Origin: Ricinus communis
Taxonomy: Eukaryota > Streptophyta > Magnoliopsida > Malpighiales > Euphorbiaceae
DNA: 64,000 nucleotides
Assembly: GCF_019578655.1 (NCBI RefSeq)
Contig: NC_063256.1
Location: 5,642,001 to 5,706,000 of the forward strand
Direction of reading: 5' to 3'
The notes under the pieces are model-generated. The model ran no database searches. It had not been told where the DNA came from and was given only the letters and a program-made list of their open reading frames with translations. The translations under genes and the position numbers were made by a program. Positions 12,498 to 23,000 of the stretch are shown in pieces; position 1 is the stretch's first letter; each line of letters begins with the position of its first letter.

Positions 12498-12592
12498 GTT
12501 GAGGTGAATGTTGTCTGGTTCGATGTCATTCATTTTGTGAAGCTGAAACATTAACTGAATGATTTCGGACCAGGCTTCATTCCCCCCAACTA
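12498..12592 (+). ncRNA. MIR166: MIR166 precursor hairpin
   Basis: Positions 12565-12585 match mature plant miR166 over all 21 bases as I know it (begins TCGGACCAGG, ends TTCATTCCCC). The opposite arm, from about 12504 to 12525, reads GAATGTTGTCTGGTTCGATG, the typical miR166* form, with the family's characteristic bulge. Beyond the duplex the stem continues with TCATTCA (about 12526-12532) pairing TGAATGA (about 12557-12563), closing a loop of roughly 25 bases. The mature strand is on the 3' arm, as in all MIR166 genes. miR166 directs AGO1/AGO10-associated silencing of class III HD-ZIP mRNAs (PHB, PHV, REV types), which set leaf polarity, meristem and vascular pattern. CT and AT microsatellites lie just upstream. 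A splice-like acceptor (CTGCAG at about 12782) and donor (CAGCG|GTATGA at about 12870) downstream could belong to a second exon of the primary transcript. Confidence 0.95.
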
Positions 12593-14162
12593 GGTTTGAT
12601 TTCCATATTTACACACTAATTGTTTTGCAAATACTCTCTTTCTTTAACCAAGAAGCCTGAATATTGATAATATCGTATGTTAACAATGATCTTTATCAGT
12701 TCTTTCTCAATCTAAGGGAAATAAGAAATACGAGAAAGGTTAGTTCCTTATAACTATGTATTCTCGAATGATTTAATCTCTGCAGGATCTTTGAAATTGT
12801 TGGTGTCGATCTGATGCAATCAACTAAGCAAGCAGAGATGAAAATTCAGCCACCCAAAGGCGGCCAGCGGTATGATTTCATTTCCAATCTTTTTACTTTT
12901 TTAATGTCTTTAGCTTTATATTTGGCAAAAATAGTTGTGCTAATATAAGCAATTTGACTGTAAAAATGCAATTGTCCTTTGTGTTGGTTAGTCTAAACAT
13001 TAGAAGCAATTTTCTTGAAGAGAGCAGCTGCAAAGGAAAATACAAAGTACTAAAAGAGTTCATCTTGAGAATCATTATAATAACATCTCTTGTTCATGAC
13101 AAACTATATCTACCAAGTGGGTCACATATTAATTCCGTATGGGTCGGTTAAGAATATATACAAAGAAAATAAAAAAGCAAAGACTAGAACTACCATGTAC
13201 ATGTGAAGCTATAATAATTTCTGGTGGGTCAGATCTGGAGGTGATCACGGAAGTTGTCATGTATATGTTGATAATAGCAGTCATTAAGCATGGGCTCGCA
13301 AGTGCAGTTTAGTCTTAAGTGAGTACATATTTCAATTGGAATAAAAACTCAAATTTAAACTTGTTTTCTTCTGAATTATAAGAAAAAAGAATATTTGGAG
13401 CTTCAGAGTTCTCTGATCCATCCCAAAATAAAATAATTAGTCAATCATTGGTCACATATGAAGCGATATAGGAACACAAGCTAAAGAAAAAGCAAGAAGC
13501 AGTTATAAGTATGCTGTTGTATACATGAAATGACACAATATCAATGTCTGCCAGGAAATTATGTGTTTACTGTGAATCCAGTGCGAAAAGTAGAGTTGAA
13601 ATTGGGACCAAAGTTAGCCCCTTTTATGGGATTTGACAGGACGAAGATTAATTGAAGGAATCAAAAGAGTATTAGAAAAGTAGAGCACCAAAGTTATGGG
13701 GTCTGGTTTGTTTATGTGTTCCCCATGATAAGTAATTGCATGCATATACACAAATGGAAGTGAGGTCTAGCTTCTCACTGTCTAGGGTTAGGGTTACCAG
13801 ACAAGAGAAATACATATCCTTCTCTTTGTTTTCCACCATTTTCTTAATGTTTTTCTTTTCTTCTCATGTGCTTCACATTTCATCCTTCTCAAGCATAATT
13901 TTATACACATTAACCAAGTCCATGTTTTAAGTCGTGATTTCCTCTTAAAAGATTCATATTCTTATGTTCCTTTTGGAAGTGTATTATTCAATATTAACAA
14001 ATTATAATGGGGGAGTTTGAAGACTCTCTGATTTGATGATTTCTCTGCCTTTTACACTACAATTAATTAAGTAACTGTTCATATTCCTAAGGAACGTGAC
14101 ATACTTTTTTTTTTTTTTAGAGAACGCTATACTTGACGGGAAATAATGATACAGATGATCAA
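12593..14162. other. Intergenic, downstream of MIR166
   Basis: No protein gene seen. The first 300 bases may be primary miR166 transcript, including the possible exon at about 12783-12870. Two telomere-like TTAGGG units sit at about 13783-13795. Confidence 0.4.
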
Positions 14163-14412
14163 TGAATTTTGTATTTAATTTTATTTTAGTCACAAAATTT
14201 TAATTTGTTTCATTTTAATCATTCAATTTTAATTTTATTTCAATTTAGTCACATTGCAAAAAAGACCAATAGAAAAGAATAAAAAAGAAAAAATGTGACA
14301 TGTCAATTTCTTACTAGTGAGGTGATTAAATTGCAATCAAAATTAGAGTTGAATGATTGGGATGAAACAAATTAAAATTTTATAATCAAAATGAAACTAA
14401 ATACAAAATGCA
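14163..14412. mobile_element. MITE with about 90-bp terminal inverted repeats
   Basis: The first about 90 bases are repeated in inverse orientation, with substitutions, in the last about 90. Shared blocks include ATTTTGTATTTA, AAATTTTAATTTGTTTCAT and AATCATTCAA. A non-coding A-rich core of about 75 bases separates them. The size, TIRs and lack of coding capacity fit a miniature inverted-repeat element. The superfamily and exact target duplication could not be set by eye. Confidence 0.75.
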
Positions 14413-15986
14413 GTAACAATTTATATCATTATCTCCGCTTGATATATATATATATATATATTGTGACCCATCTATAAAGTAAATATGGAGTATAAATTTT
14501 GAATATAGTTGATAAAATTATTTGTTTGAACTCCAAATATAAATGTTGTATATATAGTAAATTTGAGAAAGCTAATATGAAATTTAATCTTTATACAATT
14601 ATCTAAAATATTTCTGGATATTATAAGAAATATACAACATCGTTAACACTTTATTATATTGTTTTAATGTATGGAATTATGGTGTGGTGACAATTTGTGT
14701 CCAAGATGATTCACATGCTGCAGAACAAAACTATAACAACAGACAATACAAAATAGAACCCAGGAAGAAAGATAATAAAGAAACTGTAGCAATTAGCTAT
14801 AGGATGAACTCTAATAACTTCAATAACATAGCAAACTTCTTAACTCCTGAAAACATAAGTAAATGGAATATAAATTATTTAAGATTGGAGTCTTTTACTA
14901 AGTTTATTATAGGAAAATGCAATGAGTAGAAGACAGCTGTATGTGGGTTAAAATCTGAAATGAGAAGAGCAAATTGTGTGAATAATGAAAATAAAAGATT
15001 AGGGTTAGGTAGAGTTATTGCATAACATATACGATGTGGCCATTGGATTATAAAACACCATTCAGCAACAAAAAAAAAAAAAAAAAAGACAACACTTTTG
15101 TAGGCCATCACAATCGCACAGTGTTGTTGTTTAGCTTAGCTAATAATACTCATCAATTCAATTAATCAACAAACTTTATCACTTATTATTTTCTCATTAT
15201 GCAACTCTCATTTCCTATCCATTTTACAGTCCATTACCTCAACTGCTTTTCTTTCTTTTTTTTATCTGTTTTAATTTTAAAATTTGTTTGCCAAATGTTA
15301 AATAAAAGTAGTTCATACAAATCTACCCTTTTTTTTTTAGCATCTTACAATAATCCCCCAAGTACATCTTTAGGTCCCATTTGGCAATAAATAAATAAAT
15401 AAAATGAGAAATTTTATTAAAAAGAATAAAACAAATTATTATCATGTCAAAGGGTCGGCACTACAACCTAGTATAACACTTTACAATCCATGTGATATGC
15501 TGCAACTTTCAAGGGAGACTTTGTCATGTGTATGTTCCAGAATCCACTTTTTGTAGTATAGATTTGGAAGAAACTAATGTTTCATTAAACAAGTATTGGT
15601 ACCTAATTATTCATAGCTGCTAATCAGTTAAAATTCAAATTTATGATTTAGTTTTCTGTAATTCTATATTTTAAAAAACAAACTAATAATAAATACCAAA
15701 AAGATTCCTAATAATTTTAATTAAATCATTCCTCTAAAAGTACCATTTTAATTAGCACATGATAATAATATTTGGGTGCAAGATGAGGCATGCGGGTCCT
15801 AAGTGTGGGTATCTAATTATTACCTTCATTTTCTTTTGTGGTCATTATCACTAACTTTCAATCTTGAAATGACAGGAAAAAGTTCTGTAAATGATTTCGA
15901 ACCCAAAATTCTTCCAAAAAAAAAAAGAAAGAAAGGAAGGAAAGTAGAGAAGACGATGCTAACAACTGACATTCATCACATCACAT
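14413..15986. other. Intergenic between the MITE and the PPR gene
   Basis: AT-rich, with an (AT)n run near 14443-14461, an A-run near 15070-15087 and no recognisable gene. The last few hundred bases lie downstream of the PPR stop on the minus strand and may include its 3' UTR. Confidence 0.4.
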
Positions 15987-17903
15987 TTACATTGCCTCTT
16001 GAACAGGAAATGTAGGAAGCAAATTCAAACATTCATGGTAATTTTCATCCTTCAAGAGTATGTCCATTACTATCAATAAAGTGGATGCGTCCGGAGATAA
16101 CTTTCTTGCTGCCATTTTATGAAGAAGTTCCACTATTTTTGGTCTCTCACTATTAAGACAGAGTCCACGCATGAGTGTATTAAATGTGACCACGTTTGGA
16201 GCACAGCCTTTCTCCTCCATTTCCAAAAATAGATCATATGCCTTTTGCGGTTGCCCTACTTTACAAAGTCCATAGATCATGATAGTATATGTTACAACAT
16301 CTGGCTGCAAAGCTTCATTACACAATCTATTGAAAAGCTCCCAAGCAATTTCAAGCTTCTCTGATCTACACATGCCATTGATGAGGGAGTTAAAGATTGC
16401 AACATTTGATGCAAACTTGCAGTTTTCTAAACCATAAAACACATCCAATGCCTCTGAAACACAACCATTCTTGCAAAGCCCATCCAAATAAACATTATAT
16501 ATACTATATGAAATTGAATCTAACACCATGTCCTGAAATTGAATCTCCCCAAATAGCTTCCTTGCATCTCCAACCTTACCTGCCAAGAAAAGACCATTCA
16601 ATAAAGTACTATATGTGATAACAGTTGGTTGAATGCCTCTGTCCATCATTTCCCTGTACAATATCATAGCTCCATGTACCTCCGAATCCTTGCAGTATGC
16701 CTTCATCAATATACTATAGCTGCCAGCATCATGTTGACACCTCTTATTCACCATAGACAGAAAAATTTTCTTCCCCTCATCAACCATACCTGCCAAACAA
16801 TATCCCTCTATCAAAATGTTATAAGTACGAGTTGAAGGTTCTACATATCTCTGAACCATCAGATCAAACAATCCACTTGCCTCTTTTACCTTTCCCACTT
16901 TGCAAAGTGCACCAATGAGCACACTAAATGTTACTACATCAGGCAGCAAACCGTGATCAACCATCTCAATAAACAAACGTTTGGCTTCCTCCCACTCACT
17001 GGCGGAACATAGACCATGTAACAGAGAGGTATACGTAACCACATTTGGAAAAATCCCCTTCTCCTTCATTTCCACAAAAAACTCTTTCGCCCTTTCTACC
17101 AAGCCATCCTTACAAAGAGAATCAATAATGCAGCTATAAGAAACTACAGTAGGTTTACAATTGATGCCAAAGTCACTATTCCCATTAATCATCGCTTCAT
17201 GCAACTTAAGAGCATTACATGTATTCCCTGTTCTACACAACCCACTAATCAAAACTCCACATGTAATCGCACTAGGCCTACAATCAAATACACCCATTAT
17301 CTTGAAAACCCTAACTGCCTCCCCAATTTTACCCTCCAAGCACAATCCCTTAACTAAATTAGTAAAAGTACGAGTATTTGGCCTATAACCCTTTCTCAAA
17401 ATCATCCCAAAAACCACAAAACCTTCAAAAACTCTTTTCACACTGCACAAGCAATTAAGCAAAATGTTCAACGAAATAAAATTTTTCAACAACCCAATTG
17501 AGTTCATTCTTCCACACATAGAAATAACATGCAAGTATTGCTTTTTCTTAGCCAGTGCACCAAACAAATTATTGAATCTTGACAATGCAGGAGTGGTTTG
17601 CATATGGATCATTTGATTAAAGAAGTGCAGTGCTTCATGGAGAGTAAAATCACCTGACTTGCAATTTATTTCCAAGAATTGCTCAAGTGGGTTGTCGCTT
17701 TGCGTATTAGGGGTCGAGTTTATTGGTAAAGTTTTGGACTTGAAATTGATGAATTGTTCATTTGAAATTTTTGGAGAGGTTTTAAGATTAGAAATTGCGT
17801 GGGTATGTAGGCTTGTGAATAAAGATGATAACTTTGCTGTAGAAGCAGCAGAAAGCGATGATGTAGCAGTGTATAGAGAAGACGATGAAGTTTTGCGGGC
17901 CAT
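15987..17903 (-). CDS. P-class pentatricopeptide repeat protein (RFL-like), organelle-targeted
   Basis: Intact intronless frame of 638 residues on the minus strand. Residues 1 to about 45 are rich in Ser, Thr, Ala and Arg with few acids, as in a mitochondrial presequence. From about residue 100 there are 14 recognisable 35-residue PPR motifs (pattern PxxVTYxxLIxGLCKxGxxxEAxxLFxxM) and a degenerate fifteenth. There is no E or DYW tail, so it is a P-class protein, expected to bind a specific organellar RNA and affect its stability or processing. The high mutual similarity of the repeats and the N-terminal ALAKKKQYLHVIS segment resemble the Restorer-of-Fertility-like group. Motif 4 carries about six extra residues (NGNSDFGINCK region) and motif 11 three extra (ISYSIYNVYLDG). 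The stop is TAA at 15987-15989. The gene lies head to head with the P-loop gene. RFL membership is inference. Confidence 0.92.
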   Translation of the reverse strand: MARKTSSSSLYTATSSLSAASTAKLSSLFTSLHTHAISNLKTSPKISNEQFINFKSKTLPINSTPNTQSDNPLEQFLEINCKSGDFTLHEALHFFNQMIHMQTTPALSRFNNLFGALAKKKQYLHVISMCGRMNSIGLLKNFISLNILLNCLCSVKRVFEGFVVFGMILRKGYRPNTRTFTNLVKGLCLEGKIGEAVRVFKIMGVFDCRPSAITCGVLISGLCRTGNTCNALKLHEAMINGNSDFGINCKPTVVSYSCIIDSLCKDGLVERAKEFFVEMKEKGIFPNVVTYTSLLHGLCSASEWEEAKRLFIEMVDHGLLPDVVTFSVLIGALCKVGKVKEASGLFDLMVQRYVEPSTRTYNILIEGYCLAGMVDEGKKIFLSMVNKRCQHDAGSYSILMKAYCKDSEVHGAMILYREMMDRGIQPTVITYSTLLNGLFLAGKVGDARKLFGEIQFQDMVLDSISYSIYNVYLDGLCKNGCVSEALDVFYGLENCKFASNVAIFNSLINGMCRSEKLEIAWELFNRLCNEALQPDVVTYTIMIYGLCKVGQPQKAYDLFLEMEEKGCAPNVVTFNTLMRGLCLNSERPKIVELLHKMAARKLSPDASTLLIVMDILLKDENYHECLNLLPTFPVQEAM

Positions 17904-18521
17904 TTGGAGAGAGAGAGAGTTATGGAAATCGTCATGGAAACCGGGTTTTGTTCTGGTTGTTGGGGGACTAAATTACAGTTATACACCCCGGAAAGCTAAA
18001 TTAGTAATAGTATGCCTCAGTCGGTCCCTAGTTTGGGAACTACATAACACGCCCCAAGTTTATTATTCATTAAAAACTAATATATTTTATCTTTTAGATA
18101 AAAAGAAAATTAAATTTATAAAAATAAGTAATTTTAAAGATGAAAATTTTTAAAATTTTATAGATTGTTTTGACTTACGAAAAAAGTTAAATTTAAATTT
18201 ATAATAAATTCTATAAAATTATCATCCAAAAGTTTTCAATTATATTAAGTAAAAATTATTAAAATTAAAATTTTATTTATAAAAAATTGAAGACTGACCC
18301 TTTCACACAAAGCCCTACTCATATTCAATGAGTAGAAATCATTGCATAAGAGAATAACTAACGGTAGATGTGTGATAATGATTAAATGTAAATATCATGT
18401 GGCATATTATAGCAAAACAACTAATACATTGGAAGCGAGTGAAAAACAAATTGTAGATTCTTAATCAATCGGAAGAAAACATGTCAGGGATATGAGCATA
18501 TTATCTCCTAATTCTTTGTAA
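17904..18521. promoter_or_regulatory. Shared upstream region of the divergent PPR and P-loop genes
   Basis: About 600 bases between the PPR start (minus) and the first possible coding exon of the P-loop gene (plus). The middle is AT-rich (18060-18290). No distinct promoter element could be assigned to either gene. Confidence 0.4.
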
Positions 18522-21500
18522 ATGCATAAATTAAGAGCATTATGGCCCTTCCCTAAATACCCTCTCATCCACAAAATCAACCTCAAAGTGAGATTGCATG
18601 TCCCCATGCTACAGGAGCTAAAGCTATTACATGTGTCACCACTTGATATTGCTGTGACGAGGCATGCGCCCATTGTAACTCTTATGGCTACGGCCCTAAG
18701 CAAATATAAAGGAGACCATGCAGCTACGAAGAAAGAAGCAATGGCAAATCTGTTTCCTGTCTTCAGAACATCATTAAATCAGATACAAAATTCTCTACCC
18801 TGGAGCTCTCAGACATGCAGAGGGGTAATCAATAACCTGAAAAGAATAAAAATTAGTACATTGACCTTTTCTTTGTTTCTGTGTTGATCTAGTTGAGAAA
18901 CTGTCAAATAAAATTTGTTTTCGTTTTCTTTTTTGTTTTCTTCAGATTATAACAGCAAACCGACCTTCACACAGATCTTTATAGCCTCTTCAATTGGTTT
19001 GTTCGTTGCAGCAGCAGTTCATTATCGTCTCCGGCAGAGAAAAAATTGGAAGATCATGCCTCGTTTAAAGCAAAAGGCAGGAGGCAAAACTGAGAAGCTC
19101 GAAAGGTTCTCTCATTATGTAGGTAAATACACATGCATACACATAAAATTATGTTTCACAAGCCATACGAAACGTTTTCTGATAATATGAATATCATGTT
19201 CCAATGCTTCCTACCATCTAAATCTATCTCATTGATGATTGTGCAGCCAGGCAAATGGGATTCAAGGATAGGAGAGAATGTCCACACCTCTGCAAGTTAG
19301 CTGCAGAATACATCAGGAAGAGCGAAAGCTGTGAAGAAGATATATATGCTTTTTTTGCAGATGAACTTGAAGCAGATTCGCTTTTCGTGAAGCTTTTGGA
19401 GGAGTTTGAGAGGTGTATTCTTAGCTATTTCGCGTTCCACTGGAGCCATGCTGATCTTATTCTGCATCAGGTAATTAAGATCTGGGTAGCTAAATGTATT
19501 GTTGAGTACATGAGATGTTATGAAGAAAATGTTTTTTCAAGCAGTAATGCTCTGGTATTTATACAATTACAAACAAGATCATGAGATAAGAGGTTGATCA
19601 TAATGGATCAAGAATCTAAAATTGTCGATCTGAATAATTTCACTGGTTGAATATGGAAATCATTAGTCATTCTATAATGTGTGATGCACGAGATACTAAT
19701 ACAAACAGTAAATAGTTTTGCTATATATAGATATAAGTGATGCTAAAATTATCAATAATCTATTGAATTTTAATACATTTTGATAATTGCATTGAAACCA
19801 TAATATTAAGATCAAAGAAATAACAGTTAATATATAACCATTTTGATAAAAAAAATATTTAACTATTAAAAAATAACAGGTTTGTTCTTACTTTCACACA
19901 TTTTCCTAGCGATAGACTTTATCAAATGCTAGAAATTAAGAGATAAACATATAAACGATTCGAGTTTAAACTACAAATAATGAAATGCACCTTCCATTCT
20001 GTAACATAAATGACATTAGTATTTAACATTTTAACGACAAATGAATTCTTAAAAGAAAAACATGCATATCTGGACCTTTATTGCATTTTAACCATCAACT
20101 TTCAGGTATTGAGCGCTGATGCGGAACCCAAAAGGAAGTTCAAGCATATTGTTATGGCAGCAACAAGGTACAGTATCATTACTGTTAGAACCAATGTGAA
20201 TTGAGGCTTGTATCCATGTAGAGAATCAAATATCAGAATTTGACTTGAGATAAAATCAAGAAAATTAGAGTTTACCCTGTAACATAAAAGGTACAAACTC
20301 AGACACGGGACACAAGCACTATATGACACGAAAATTCCAATACGGTTATATAGAAAGAAAAAAAATATTAAGACGTGATACAAATGTAGTGTTGGTGTTA
20401 GTGTCGTGTCCCATACGTGTCCAACTCAGATACTCCATCCTACGAGAAGTGTCAGTACTTCTTAGCCAGTTTTAATAAACGTTAAGCGCTATTCATGCAG
20501 GGCATTAATGAGTTGTAATGTCACTTGTCTCTCTCTCCCTAATTCAACTATAGTTTATGAAATATAAGCAAGCATCTAATAAGAAAATGCAGGGAATGGT
20601 TGTTAAAATTGTTTGTAGAAGATTGTGAATGTACGAAACTGATCATCTAAAAATTAAATTTCTTAGTCTGTCTAGCTTCAGCTCTTGCATTATGGAGACT
20701 GCATTCTCTATAAATCTCAAGATCAAATGGAAAAAATCATTCAGATAAGCTACCATTTGAACAGGAGCAATACATTTACTTGCTCTTTCTTTCTCGTGTC
20801 ATTCTTTTTCCTTTCCTAATTCAGGGAACAAAGATTCGAGAGGGTGACCAAGAATTTGAAGGTTGCTAGGGTGTTCAATACACTGGTAGAGGAAATGAAA
20901 GCAATGGGACTAGCATCAAACGATGACTCACAATGCACAGAGGTCATGGCTCCAGTGGCGCACTCTGATAGAAGTCCAGTGCTCCTTTTCATGGGTGGTG
21001 GAATGGGTGCTGGGAAGAGTACTGTGCTCAAGGACATTCTGAAAGAGTAAGAACATTTCTCTTCTGTATTTAATGATTTTTGGCACTCTAGGCATCTGCA
21101 AAGTACTTGTTTACTGTCTTCAAGTTTGCATCAAATCTATAACACCTATTTATGCTCAGAGAAATATGTTAGCAGAGCAGCTCTCTAAAAGATGAATAAC
21201 CAGACTTACAAAGACCAACAAAACAAACTACACTGATACAACATTTATTGCTTTTCTGAATCATGAGCAGACCATTTTGGGCAGGAGCAGCAGGAAATGC
21301 AGTGATTATTGAGGCAGATGCCTTCAAAGAGTCAGACGTCATATACAGAGCCCTTAGCTCCAGAGGACATGCTGATATGATCCAAACAGCTGAATTGGTA
21401 AGATAATGTTCCACCCCTTTTCCCAACCCCGCTAACACTACCAGCACCACCCAAACTGCAAGATCTTGGAAAGAGCATTTAATAATAATTTCAGGAAATT

Positions 21501-23000
21501 TAGATAAAATAGATTCACACAGAGTTAATTCCAAGATTACCTCCCCCTTAACATTGGTACTTTGTGGAAAAGATTCTACAAATATTACCAAGTTCAGATG
21601 AAGTTCTTTTCTTTTTTTTCATCATACAGGTTCACCAATCATCCACAAACGCAGCATCTTCTCTTTTGGTGACAGCACTGAATGAAGGGCGGGATGTGAT
21701 CATGGATGGCACTCTCTCCTGGGCGCCCTTTGTTGTGCAGACAATAACAATGGCCAGAAATGTCCATCGCAGACGTTATCGCATGGGAATTGGTTATAAA
21801 GAAGAAAGTGGCGGAACTATAACTGAGAACTACTGGGAGCAAATGGAAGAGGAACAGCCACTGCTAGATGGACGCAAAAAGCGAAAACCATATAGGATCG
21901 AGCTGGTTGGGGTTGTTTGTGATGCTTATTTAGCCGTTACCAGAGGTATAAGGTAATGTAGCAAATTATTAATCTAGTGCATGTGATCGTATATTGTGTC
22001 TAAAATCTTTTACTAGATAAATGAAGAGGAATAAGAGTGTTTCTCCCTGAGATGCTTGAATGAATGGAGCAATGTCGATGAATGCAGGAGAGCTATTATG
22101 TGTAGAAGAGCAGTGAGGGTGAATTCACAGTTGAAATCCCACAAGAGATTTGCAAATGCATTTCTAACCTACTGCCAACTAGTTGATAATGCCAGGCTAT
22201 ACTGCACCAATGCTTTGGAAGGCGCTCCTAAGGTACTAGTTCGAGAACTAACCATCTCTTGCTTGATTACTCTTAATCAGGCTACATTAACTGGAGAAGA
22301 ATGTCTGTTTAAGTGAAGCACAGTAAGGAGTTGATTTCACTTGAACTTGGGTAAGTTGCATGTGATAGTTGAACTTGCATTTTCTTATTTAGAAAGGAAA
22401 ATTATATAACATAGAGGCCCTCTCCTAAATCTCATGAAACTGAGTGCCTCGTAGACGGGGACCTTTTTTTTGGAAGTTTGTAAGGTATAAAGCCTGGAAG
22501 CTCACAAGTTTGGAACGCTAATTAGCAGAAAGAATACAGGGCTGAGGGAACCTTGAAGCTACCAAAACTATCTCAAGCCTAATTCTCTCTCTACGAAAAG
22601 CCTACTCCACTGACTTACTAGTGCTAAAAAAGAACAAACAAAAATAACAAAGTTAGAAAAGTGAATCACACAAGTATCCATAGCTGTCATGTTTTGTTGT
22701 AACCAAAACGTTTATTTGCATGTGCTTCATTAAAATACTAACATAATAATGACTCTGAAGCTGATAGGATGGAAAGAAAGAGACAAGACTCTGCTAGTTG
22801 ATCCAGATGAAATAGACTGTCTAAAAAGGGTTGGTAGCTTGAACGAGGCAGCAGACTCAATATATGAGCTTTACAAGTCTCCTAACCCCGCTTGTGCTGT
22901 TGGTTCAATTTGGAACGACATAGTATTATCACCATCAAGGTTAAACATTCAAAAGGAGTTGAAGTATTGCATTCAGAAAGTAGAAAGATCAAAATCATAA
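18522..23000 (+). CDS. Membrane-anchored P-loop NTPase with zeta-type kinase domain
   Basis: Multi-exon plant gene. Exons supported by splice sites and phase: 18946-19122, 19247-19470, 20106-20167, 20825-21046, 21271-21397, 21630-21952, 22088-22232 and 22761-23000 (stop TAA). One exon upstream probably runs 18767-18824 (acceptor GTCTTCAG; in phase only in this frame). The true start is uncertain; an ATG at 18522 spliced at CATT|GTAACT near 18673 keeps phase. A hydrophobic segment (FIASSIGLFVAAAVHY) near the N-terminus suggests one membrane anchor. A helical region follows, then Walker A GGGMGAGKST, an acidic EADAFKESD stretch and a DVIMDGTLSW block typical of the zeta_toxin (PF06414) kinase fold. 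Plant homologs are uncharacterised; from memory Arabidopsis At1g06750 and At2g30630. It is a host P-loop kinase-like protein and nothing indicates a toxin-antitoxin role. Phosphorylation of a nucleotide or sugar nucleotide is inference from the fold. Confidence 0.85.
20290..20460. repeat. Intronic GACACGGGACAC / GTGTCGTGTCCC repeat
   Basis: Within the intron between exons 20106-20167 and 20825-21046, CAGACACGGGACAC (about 20298) is echoed in inverse orientation by GTGTCGTGTCCCA (about 20400). TACGTGTCC and a CAACTCAGATACTCC stretch follow. This looks like a dispersed plant repeat or MITE fragment. It does not affect coding. Confidence 0.4.

Noticed and set aside
15340..15420. Possible small gene before the PPR stop region
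   Set aside because: Only AT-rich short frames; no splice or domain evidence.
18522..23000. Bacterial-style toxin-antitoxin system
   Set aside because: The zeta-type fold lies in a spliced plant gene with an anchor and conserved plant gene order; no antitoxin partner is present.
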